Below are positions 1 to 6,024 of a stretch of DNA of 9,950 nucleotides, piece by piece. This DNA is from Erysipelotrichaceae bacterium (GTDB lineage: Bacteria > Bacillota_I > Bacilli_A > Erysipelotrichales > Erysipelotrichaceae), in assembly GCA_017419065.1 (NCBI GenBank), contig JAFOMB010000189.1:1-9950 (forward strand). The letters are read 5' to 3'. Both the position numbers and the translations under genes were made by a program. Position 1 is the stretch's first letter. Every line of letters begins with the position of its first letter. The notes under the pieces were generated by a model. That model did not search any database, had not been told where the DNA came from, and saw only the letters and a list, made by a program, of their open reading frames with translations.

Positions 1-1451
1 AAGAAGATGATGTCATAGCCTGTGACCATGCAGGAAGTCGGGAAGTATCTCTTGAGATCTTCCGTCTCTTCCGGCCATCCCAGAGTTGAGAAAGGCCAGA
101 GAGCACTGGAGAACCAGGTGTCCAGGACATCTTCATCCTGTACATAGTTCTCGATATCTTTCGGCGGATCGACTTCACAATAGATCTCGCCTGTTTCCTT
201 GCGATACCAGACAGGGATCCTGTGTCCCCACCATAACTGACGGGAGATGCACCAGTCTTCGATATTCTCCAGCCACTGGGCAAAGGTCTTTTCAAAACGC
301 TTCGGATAGAAGTTGATCTTGGTATCTTCGTTTTCCTGATTCTTTAGGACCGCTTCTGCCAGAGGCTTCATTCTGACGAACCACTGCTTGGACAGATACG
401 GTTCCACCATGACACCGGTCCTTTCGGAATGACCGACATTATGGACGATTTCTTCTTCCTTGACGAAATTTCCTTCTTCCTTGATCTTCTCCACGAGTCT
501 CTTGCGGCATTCATAGCGGTCTAAGCCGTTGTATTCCCCGGCCAGTTCGTTCATCGTGCCGTCTTCATTCATACAGATAGGCATCGCTAAATTATGTCTT
601 CTGGCGATCTGATAGTCGTTAGGGTCATGGGCCGGCGTACACTTCATGGCACCGGTACCGAAACCGATCTCGATATAGTCATCACCGATGATAGGAAGTT
701 CTTTTCCATTCGCCGGATTGATGCAGGTCTTTCCGATCAGGTGATTGAGCTTTTCATCTTCCGGATGGACAACGACACAGACATCCCCGAACATGGTCTC
801 CGGTCTTGTGGTAGCGACATCAAAGGTCTCCTCACTGTCGGTGAGATGATACCGGAAATAGAACATCGAACCCTTGACTTCCTTGTGGATGACTTCGATA
901 TTGCTCAAAGCTGTACGGGCCTGCGGATCCCAGTTGATGACTCTTTCACCCTGATAGATCAGACCTTCCTTATAGTAGTCGACAAAGACCTTGGCGACCG
1001 CTTTGGAAAGACCTTCATCCAGTGTGAAGCGTTCTTTGCGGTAATCGACGGAGATGCCGAGCTTTGCCCACTGCGAACGGATGAAGTCGGAGTATTCCGC
1101 CTTCCATTCCCAGGCTTTCTCCAGGAAGGCCTCTCTGCCGATATCATAACGGGAGATCCCCTGTTCCTTTAATCTGGCATCGACCTTGGCCTGTGTCGCG
1201 ATACCTGCGTGGTCCATACCAGGGACCCACAGGACATCATAGCCTTTTAAACGGTTATAACGGGCTAAAAGATCCTGCAGCGTGTTGTCCATCGCATGAC
1301 CCAGGTGCAGTTTTCCGGTGACGTTCGGCGGAGGGATAACGATACAGTAAGGCTTCTTGGACATATCGCCGCATTCAAAGTAATGCCTGTCCAGCCATTC
1401 CTGATACTTCCCCTCTTCGACTTGTTTGTGATCGTACTTGCTTTCTAACAT
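1..1451 (-). CDS. valS: Valyl-tRNA synthetase (partial, N-terminal 483 codons)
   Basis: Class I aminoacyl-tRNA synthetase that charges tRNA-Val with valine in the cytoplasm and hydrolyses mischarged Thr-tRNA-Val. The open frame continues past the left edge, so the C-terminal part, including the KMSKS loop and anticodon-binding domain, is not visible; full-length enzymes have about 870-880 residues. Seen in the translation: the ValRS-type N-terminal signature PPPNVTGKLHLGHA at about residues 40-53 (HIGH motif = HLGH, 49-52), then the CP1 editing domain with TTRPET (214-219) and the CTPAHDPND segment (271-279), which holds the conserved editing aspartates. The visible frame ends in TGYDIIFF, part of the conserved TGxDIIFFW block. 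The ATG at 1451 has a GGAGG at 1461-1457, five bases upstream, and lies just after a T-box terminator, so the start is secure. Expression is expected to rise when tRNA-Val is uncharged. Confidence 0.97.
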   Translation of the reverse strand, partial: MLESKYDHKQVEEGKYQEWLDRHYFECGDMSKKPYCIVIPPPNVTGKLHLGHAMDNTLQDLLARYNRLKGYDVLWVPGMDHAGIATQAKVDARLKEQGISRYDIGREAFLEKAWEWKAEYSDFIRSQWAKLGISVDYRKERFTLDEGLSKAVAKVFVDYYKEGLIYQGERVINWDPQARTALSNIEVIHKEVKGSMFYFRYHLTDSEETFDVATTRPETMFGDVCVVVHPEDEKLNHLIGKTCINPANGKELPIIGDDYIEIGFGTGAMKCTPAHDPNDYQIARRHNLAMPICMNEDGTMNELAGEYNGLDRYECRKRLVEKIKEEGNFVKEEEIVHNVGHSERTGVMVEPYLSKQWFVRMKPLAEAVLKNQENEDTKINFYPKRFEKTFAQWLENIEDWCISRQLWWGHRIPVWYRKETGEIYCEVDPPKDIENYVQDEDVLDTWFSSALWPFSTLGWPEETEDLKRYFPTSCMVTGYDIIF

Positions 1452-1672
1452 AGAGACCTCCTATTCGTAAAAAAGACGCCCAAAGGACGTCTTCACGTGG
1501 TACCACCTTATTTCGCAGTTTCCTGCCTCTTCTCTTAACGCGAGCGACGCATCAGACTACTTCCTTCATCCGATGAACTCCAAGACGACTTCGCTTTCTT
1601 CCTTCCGTATCCCTTTCACCATCCGGGATATCTCTGATTGTCACAGAAAGAGGCTTTCTTCTCTTCTCAGTC
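1452..1672 (-). promoter_or_regulatory. T-box riboswitch leader of valS
   Basis: An untranslated leader that binds uncharged tRNA and switches between antiterminator and terminator. Seen in the sequence, in transcript order: a probable RNA start near 1672; a Stem I distal hairpin with arms UAUCCC (1630-1625) and GGGAUA (1613-1608) enclosing GGAUGGUGAAA (1624-1614), which resembles the conserved Stem I apical loop; a small GAAA-capped hairpin GCAG/CUGC at 1526-1515 in the Stem III position; the T-box sequence AAGGTGGTACCACG at 1509-1496 (family consensus close to AGGGTGGNACCGCG); then an intrinsic terminator. The UGGU at 1505-1502 should pair with the tRNA ACCA end and predicts discriminator base A, as expected for tRNA-Val. 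A basal pairing GGACU (from about 1672) with AGUCU (near 1557) is plausible. I could not assign the specifier codon with confidence. Confidence 0.93.
1469..1493 (-). terminator. T-box-controlled intrinsic terminator ahead of valS
   Basis: On the minus strand AAGACGTCC (1493-1485) pairs over nine positions, one of them a G-T wobble, with GGGCGTCTT (1481-1473) around a 3-nt loop. The 3' arm runs straight into six Ts (1474-1469). It lies between the T-box sequence and the valS ribosome binding site, as expected for the terminator that forms when charged tRNA-Val is plentiful. Confidence 0.93.
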
Positions 1673-1678
1673 CTCTAA

Positions 1679-1707
1679 ATTATAGAGAATTTTATTAAAA
1701 TAGACAA
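1679..1707 (-). promoter_or_regulatory. Sigma-A-type promoter of the valS T-box transcript
   Basis: Perfect -10 TATAAT at 1684-1679 and -35 TTGTCT (4 of 6 matches to TTGACA) at 1707-1702, separated by exactly 17 bases of A/T-rich spacer. The expected RNA start near 1672 gives a transcript beginning with GGACU, which can pair with AGUCU further on to close the base of Stem I. Confidence 0.82.
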
Positions 1708-1716
1708 GATGCATTC

Positions 1717-1743
1717 AAAAAGAAGGCTTTTTCAGCCTTCTTT
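1717..1743 (-). terminator. Intrinsic terminator after ysxC
   Basis: A ten-base-pair stem, AAAGAAGGCT (minus-strand 1743-1734) with AGCCTTCTTT (1728-1719), closes a five-base loop, and the 3' arm runs into a T tract ending at 1717. The stem begins inside the ysxC stop codon (1744-1742). It should end the tig-lon-ysxC transcript just before the independent valS promoter. Confidence 0.85.
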
Positions 1744-2299
1744 AGTAACGTGAATCAAGGTATTCCTTCAGCTCCTCCGTTCCCTGTTTGCGGTAGGCAC
1801 TCACATAGAAGGAAGTGAAGTCTTCCGGGAAGAGAGATCTGAAGAGTTTCTTCTGTTTGAAGAGTTCATTGCCGGAGAGCTTATCGGTCTTATTGAAGAC
1901 CACGATGAACGGGATCTCCTTTTCTTTCAGATACTCATACATGTCCATGTCATCCTTTGTCGGGACATGACGGACATCGAGGATCAGGATGGCCAGTTTC
2001 AGGGCTTTTCTGCCGTTGAAGTAGCCTTCCATGAGATCACCGAAGTCGATGAGTTCCTGATCAGATCTCTTCGCATAGCCGTATCCCGGCGCATCCGCGA
2101 AGCTTCTCCCCTCTCCCAGCGAGAAGAAGTTCAGCATCTTCGTCTTTCCCGGGGTCTTTCCGACATAGGCGGTGGACTTTCCATATAAGGCATTGATCAG
2201 AGAGGACTTCCCGACATTGGACTTGCCGATGAAGATGATCTCGCTGCTGCTCTCCGGAAAGTCTTCCGGTCTCTTCGCGCTCTTGATGAACTCAGGCAT
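1742..2299 (-). CDS. ysxC: Ribosome biogenesis GTP-binding protein YsxC/EngB (YihA)
   Basis: A 185-residue TRAFAC-class GTPase that acts late in 50S subunit assembly; the family is essential in Bacillus subtilis. GTPase motifs are visible in order: P-loop GKSNVGKS (25-32), switch I region TPGKT (about 49-53), G3 DAPGYG (69-74, the form typical of this family), G4 NKTD (136-139), and SAY in the G5 position (about 167-169). The open frame extends upstream to 2383, but those extra residues are basic and low-complexity and lie over lon in another frame. The ATG at 2299 gives the standard length and has an AAGAGG-like sequence about nine bases upstream. It overlaps the lon stop by 8 nt, so translation is probably coupled to lon. 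The same order, lon then ysxC, occurs in Bacillus. Confidence 0.95.
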   Translation of the reverse strand: MPEFIKSAKRPEDFPESSSEIIFIGKSNVGKSSLINALYGKSTAYVGKTPGKTKMLNFFSLGEGRSFADAPGYGYAKRSDQELIDFGDLMEGYFNGRKALKLAILILDVRHVPTKDDMDMYEYLKEKEIPFIVVFNKTDKLSGNELFKQKKLFRSLFPEDFTSFYVSAYRKQGTEELKEYLDSRY

Positions 2300-4601
2300 T
2301 GACCAGAGCCTCTTTGATGACCTGATCGACTCTTTCCACCGGAACGAAGGTGATCTTTTCCTTGACTTCTTCCGGGATGTCATCGAGGTCTTTCACATTG
2401 CCCTTCGGGATGATGATACGGGTGATGCCGGAACGGTGGGCAGCCAGGGATTTCTCCTTGAGACCGCCGATCGGCAGGACATTGCCGCGCAATGTGACTT
2501 CCCCGGTCATCGCCAGGTTCGCGTGGACAGGCGTCAGCGTGATGGCAGACAAGAGAGCTGTCGTGATCGTCACACCGGCAGAAGGACCGTCTTTCGGGAC
2601 AGCGCCTTCCGGGACATGGAGATGGATATCGTGTTCATCGAAGAACTTGATGTCGATCTTGTATTTGCGGGCATTGGCCTTGATGTAGTCAAGAGCGATC
2701 TTGGTGGATTCCACCATGACATCGCCTAACTGTCCAGTGACGATGAGCTTGCCCTTGCCTTCGAAATAGTTGACTTCCACCGGCAGGATATCACCGCCGA
2801 AGGAGGTATAGGCCAGTCCGGTGACGACACCGATCTGATCCTTCTTTTCCTTGGTTCCGAAGTCGAAGATCTCATGGCCAAGCCACTTCTGGATAAGGGC
2901 CTTGGTGATGCGGACAGACTTCTTCTTGTCCTTTAAGATCTCCAGGACCGTCTTCCGGCAGAGAGCTCCGATCTGTCTTTCCAGCTGTCTCACACCGGCT
3001 TCTCTGGTGTAATGACGGATGAGATAGAGGATTCTGTCATCATCGAGGACCATCTGTCCGGATTTCAGACCGTTGGTGTTCATCTGCTTCGGGATCAGGT
3101 GATCCTTGGCGATATGCAGCTTCTCTACTTCCGTATAGGAAGAAAGATTGATGATCTCCAGTCTGTCATATAAGGCAGCCGGGATGTTTTCCGCATAGTT
3201 CGCCGTAGCGATGAAGAGGACATCGGAGAGATCATACGGTTCTTCGAGGTAGTGATCGGAGAACTGGTTGTTCTGCTCCGGATCCAGGACTTCCAGCATG
3301 GCGGAAGACGGATCGCCCTTGTAGTCGGAAGACATCTTGTCGATCTCATCGATCAGGAAGACCGGATTGAGTGTACCGGCTCTCTTCATGCCCTGAATGA
3401 TACGTCCCGGCATGGAGCCTAAGTACGTGCGTCTGTGGCCTCTGATCTCTGCTTCATCCTTGACACCTCCCAGGGAGATCTTGATGAACTTCCTGTCGAG
3501 GGCTCTGGCAACAGACTTCGCCAGGGATGTCTTACCGACACCCGGCGGACCGACCAGACAGATGATCGGCGACTTCAGGGAGTTCGTCATCTGCTTGACA
3601 GCCAGATACTCCAGTATTCTCTCTTTTACCTTGGTGAGACCGTAGTGGTCTTCATCGAGGATCTGCTGAGCTAAGGCTAAGTCGTTGTTGTCTTCGGATT
3701 TCTGATACCACGGGACATCCAGCAGCCATTCGAGATAGGAACGGATGACACCGGATTCGCCGGAGGACGGCGGCAGCATCTCATAGTGACCGAATTCCTC
3801 TCTGGCCTTCTTCTTGATGGCTTCCGGATACGGATTGTTTTCCAGTTTCTCCTTCAGATCATCGATATCGCCGTAGTTCTTATTGTCACCCAGCTCATCT
3901 TTGATGGCCTTGAGTTTCTCACGTAAGTAGTAGTCCTTCTGACCGTCTTCGATCTGTTCCTTGACTTTCTCATTAAGTTCTTTCTCAATGATATCCATCT
4001 GCTGTTCGTGATAGATGGTCTCCAGCATCATCTCGAGTCTCTTCTTGACGCTGAGTTCTTCCAGGAATTGCTGTTTCTCCTTGGATCCCTGCACATAGAT
4101 CTGCGCGAAGGTATCCGCTAAGGAAGAAGCTGTCCTGGCGTCAAAAGATATCAGAGTCGAAACAGAGAATCCGGCACGGGAATACTTCGCGGCGATCGCG
4201 TTGAATTCCTTGATCGCTCTTTTGGTGAGCGACTGGATCTCCTGTTCGTCCTGTACCTCATCTTCCAGCAGTTCGACTTCGACGTGATTGACGCCGTCCT
4301 TTAAGAAGGCGGTATGGATGAGGCATCTGCGGATACCGGTGAAGATCACTCTCAGATGATCGTCACGGACTCTTGAGTTCTTGATACGGCAGACAGTACC
4401 TACTTTATAGACATCGTCGAGCGTAGGCGAATCGACAGTCAGATCGGTCTGGGAGACCAGAACGATATTGATGTTGTGGTTGATGGCGTAATTGACCGCG
4501 TCAATGGAGACATTGCGTCCCACTTCGATGGTCATGTCCTGTAAAGGAAAGATGACAGCGCCTCTGGTGCACAGAAGCGGATACGATATCATCTGATTCA
4601 T
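2292..4601 (-). CDS. lon: ATP-dependent protease La (LonA), serine peptidase S16
   Basis: A 769-residue LonA-type protease, a cytoplasmic homohexamer that degrades misfolded and specific regulatory proteins using ATP. Seen: an N-terminal substrate-binding LAN domain (about 5-200), a helical linker rich in E and K (about 200-310), an AAA+ module with Walker A GPPGVGKT (351-358), Walker B VFLIDEID (414-421) and a likely arginine finger in the YDRLEII segment (R480), and a C-terminal protease domain with catalytic Ser674 in DGPSAG and Lys717 in GGLKEK. The 43-residue Ser-Lys spacing equals that of E. coli Lon. All catalytic residues are intact and the length is normal. The ATG at 4601 has GGAGGG at 4613-4608, six bases upstream. 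The next Met, three codons in, would be too far from it. The gene follows tig across a 43-nt gap that holds a hairpin, and clpX, which lies between tig and lon in Bacillus, is absent here. Confidence 0.98.
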   Translation of the reverse strand: MNQMISYPLLCTRGAVIFPLQDMTIEVGRNVSIDAVNYAINHNINIVLVSQTDLTVDSPTLDDVYKVGTVCRIKNSRVRDDHLRVIFTGIRRCLIHTAFLKDGVNHVEVELLEDEVQDEQEIQSLTKRAIKEFNAIAAKYSRAGFSVSTLISFDARTASSLADTFAQIYVQGSKEKQQFLEELSVKKRLEMMLETIYHEQQMDIIEKELNEKVKEQIEDGQKDYYLREKLKAIKDELGDNKNYGDIDDLKEKLENNPYPEAIKKKAREEFGHYEMLPPSSGESGVIRSYLEWLLDVPWYQKSEDNNDLALAQQILDEDHYGLTKVKERILEYLAVKQMTNSLKSPIICLVGPPGVGKTSLAKSVARALDRKFIKISLGGVKDEAEIRGHRRTYLGSMPGRIIQGMKRAGTLNPVFLIDEIDKMSSDYKGDPSSAMLEVLDPEQNNQFSDHYLEEPYDLSDVLFIATANYAENIPAALYDRLEIINLSSYTEVEKLHIAKDHLIPKQMNTNGLKSGQMVLDDDRILYLIRHYTREAGVRQLERQIGALCRKTVLEILKDKKKSVRITKALIQKWLGHEIFDFGTKEKKDQIGVVTGLAYTSFGGDILPVEVNYFEGKGKLIVTGQLGDVMVESTKIALDYIKANARKYKIDIKFFDEHDIHLHVPEGAVPKDGPSAGVTITTALLSAITLTPVHANLAMTGEVTLRGNVLPIGGLKEKSLAAHRSGITRIIIPKGNVKDLDDIPEEVKEKITFVPVERVDQVIKEALVNA

Positions 4602-4623
4602 GCGTGTCCCTCCTTTTCTTTAG

Positions 4624-4646
4624 AAAAAGACGCGGAAGCGTCTTTT
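4624..4646 (-). terminator. Terminator-like hairpin between tig and lon
   Basis: A perfect nine-base-pair inverted repeat, AAAAGACGC (4625-4633) with GCGTCTTTT (4638-4646), closes a four-base loop. On the minus strand the 3' arm ends in five Ts. The stem starts within the tig stop codon (4647-4645), and only ten bases separate the T tract from the lon ribosome binding site. It is also T-rich on the plus strand, but nothing is transcribed towards it from that side. It may be a partial terminator or an RNA processing signal that lowers lon relative to tig. Confidence 0.75.
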
Positions 4647-5910
4647 AGTGTGTTTTGACAAAGTCCAGTGCGAGAGACTTGAGGAGATCCTTCTTCAGCA
4701 TGTCGGCATTGAGGACACTCTTGATGTCTTCGACCTTCATACCGTAGGCATCGGCCCATCTCTGGTACTCCTTCTCGACGTCTTCATCGGTAGGAGCGAG
4801 ATTTTCAGCCTTGGCGATCGCCTCGAGGATGAGATCCATCTTGACTCTCTTTTCCGCACTTTCCTTCTGCGCTTCTCTGAATGATTCCATCGTCTGGTTC
4901 GTGATCTTCAGGAAGTCATTGAGTGTGACGCCCTGCTGATTGAACTGTGATTCATAGTTCCGGATGGAATTTTCGACTTCTTCATTGATCATGACTTCCG
5001 GAATGTCGATGACCGTGTTTTCAGCGAGCTTGTCCATCAGCTGATTGGTAGCTGTAGATGTCGCATCGTTGACCTTTCTGTCCATGATCTGCTTGCGGAA
5101 GTGCTCCTTCAGTTCATCGACAGTGTTCACATTTTCCAATGCCAGGGACTTGACGAATTCATCGTTGAGTTCCGGCAGGACTTTCTTCTTGATCTCGTGG
5201 ACCGTGACCTTGAAGACGGCTTCCTGGCCGGCCAGATCTTCTGCCTGATAGTCTTCCGGGAAAGTCAGGGTGATGTCCTTGCTTTCCTCGGACTTCATGC
5301 CGACGAGCTGTTCTTCAAAACCAGGGATGAAGGAATGGGAACCGATACCGAGATCGTAGTTCTCTCCCTTGCCGCCCGGGAAGGCAACACCGTCCTTGAA
5401 GCCTTCAAAGTCGATGACAGCGGTATCGCCCATTTCGACTTCGCCGTCTTCCTTCAGTTCCAGATCGGCCTTTCTGTTGAGCTGTGTGTCGATCTCAAGC
5501 TGGATCTCCTCATCGGAAACCGTCTGTTCCGGAACTTCATAACCGAGTTCCTTGTACTGACCTAAGACGACATCCGGTTTGACAGGACATTCGAAGACCA
5601 GTGTGCAGGCTTCCGGAGAAAGCTTGTCGATCTTGAGTTCCGGTCTGTCGATGAGTTCGACTTCGTGTTCCTTGATGCAGTCTTCGAGTGTCTGCTGAGC
5701 GATCGCTTCGACAGCATCGAGAAGAATGCTGTTTTCGCTGACGGCCTGCTTTACCAGATTCTTCGGGGCCTGGCCCTTGCGGAAACCTTTGATCTCGACT
5801 CTCTGTGCTATTTTATGAAAGGCTTTCTCCTGAGCTTTTGCCCAGACATCCTTGTCGATTTCACATGTGATTTCTGCTTTTGCGTTTTCAATTTTCTTAT
5901 ACTCTGACAT
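4645..5910 (-). CDS. tig: Trigger factor (ribosome-associated chaperone / peptidyl-prolyl isomerase)
   Basis: A 421-residue trigger factor, the chaperone docked at the ribosomal exit tunnel that shields nascent chains and speeds prolyl isomerisation. Three domains are recognisable: the ribosome-binding domain (about 1-115) with the signature GFRKGQAP (42-49) that contacts protein L23; an FKBP-type isomerase domain (about 160-243), starting GDTAVIDFEGF and including the IPGFEEQLVGM segment; and a long helical substrate-binding C-terminal domain (about 250-421). Length is typical of the family. The ATG at 5910 follows GGAGG (5920-5916) by five bases. An extended -10 promoter lies immediately upstream and the gene diverges from the DUF1846 gene. 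lon follows on the same strand, so the two are probably co-transcribed at least in part. Confidence 0.97.
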   Translation of the reverse strand: MSEYKKIENAKAEITCEIDKDVWAKAQEKAFHKIAQRVEIKGFRKGQAPKNLVKQAVSENSILLDAVEAIAQQTLEDCIKEHEVELIDRPELKIDKLSPEACTLVFECPVKPDVVLGQYKELGYEVPEQTVSDEEIQLEIDTQLNRKADLELKEDGEVEMGDTAVIDFEGFKDGVAFPGGKGENYDLGIGSHSFIPGFEEQLVGMKSEESKDITLTFPEDYQAEDLAGQEAVFKVTVHEIKKKVLPELNDEFVKSLALENVNTVDELKEHFRKQIMDRKVNDATSTATNQLMDKLAENTVIDIPEVMINEEVENSIRNYESQFNQQGVTLNDFLKITNQTMESFREAQKESAEKRVKMDLILEAIAKAENLAPTDEDVEKEYQRWADAYGMKVEDIKSVLNADMLKKDLLKSLALDFVKTH

Positions 5911-5933
5911 AGTAACCTCCGTATGGCTTAATT

Positions 5934-5942
5934 ATTATAGCA
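5934..5942 (-). promoter_or_regulatory. Extended -10 promoter of tig
   Basis: The minus strand shows TGCTATAAT (5942-5934), a perfect -10 hexamer with the TGn extension that lets sigma-A promoters work without a good -35. The hexamer 17 bases upstream, TAGTAT (5962-5957), is indeed a poor -35. The RNA would start near 5927, leaving a short leader that carries the GGAGG site. Confidence 0.7.
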
Positions 5943-5947
5943 AAAAC

Positions 5948-5960
5948 GTATTTTAAATAC
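5948..5960. repeat. Perfect inverted repeat GTATTT-T-AAATAC beside the tig promoter
   Basis: Six-base arms (5948-5953 and 5955-5960) around a single central T. It covers the upstream part of the tig promoter spacer and reaches into the weak -35 position. Its symmetry and position fit a binding site for a dimeric regulator, but the A/T-rich setting makes chance occurrence possible. No known operator consensus was recognised. Confidence 0.4.
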
Positions 5961-5964
5961 TAGT

Positions 5965-5993
5965 TCTACAATTTTACGTAAAACTTCTATAAA
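5965..5993 (+). promoter_or_regulatory. Putative sigma-A-type promoter of the DUF1846 gene
   Basis: -35 TCTACA (4 of 6 matches) at 5965-5970 and -10 TATAAA (5 of 6) at 5988-5993, spaced by exactly 17 bases. The RNA would start near 6000, giving a leader of about 25 nt with a strong AGGGGG ribosome binding site at 6011-6016, eight bases before the ATG. Confidence 0.6.
5972..5983. repeat. 12-bp perfect palindrome in the spacer of the DUF1846 promoter
   Basis: TTTTACGTAAAA is fully self-complementary and lies wholly between the putative -35 and -10 of the DUF1846 promoter, where a bound repressor would block RNA polymerase. Only one copy was noticed. Operator function is an inference from position and symmetry. 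Confidence 0.45.
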
Positions 5994-6024
5994 ATAATGA
6001 TTGTGTTTATAGGGGGTTTTTCAC

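Noticed and set aside
86..316. 76-codon plus-strand open frame at the left edge
   Set aside because: Antisense to valS, with no domain or ribosome binding site.
594..1172. 192-codon plus-strand open frame inside valS
   Set aside because: It lies antisense to strongly conserved ValRS sequence, has no ribosome binding site or recognisable domain, and is explained by the codon pattern of valS.
2300..2383. Upstream extension of ysxC to an ATG at 2383
   Set aside because: The extra 28 residues lie over the lon C-terminus in another frame, are basic and low in complexity, and do not fit the family's N-terminus. The ATG at 2299 gives the normal length.
2172..2729. 185-codon plus-strand open frame across ysxC and lon
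   Set aside because: Antisense to conserved GTPase and Lon protease coding sequence; the composition is that of a shadow frame and there are no initiation signals.
5911..6024. Possible heat-shock operator (CIRCE or CtsR heptad repeat) controlling tig
   Set aside because: No TTAGCACTC-N9-GAGTGCTAA and no tandem GGTCAAA-type heptads are present; the palindromes there match neither.
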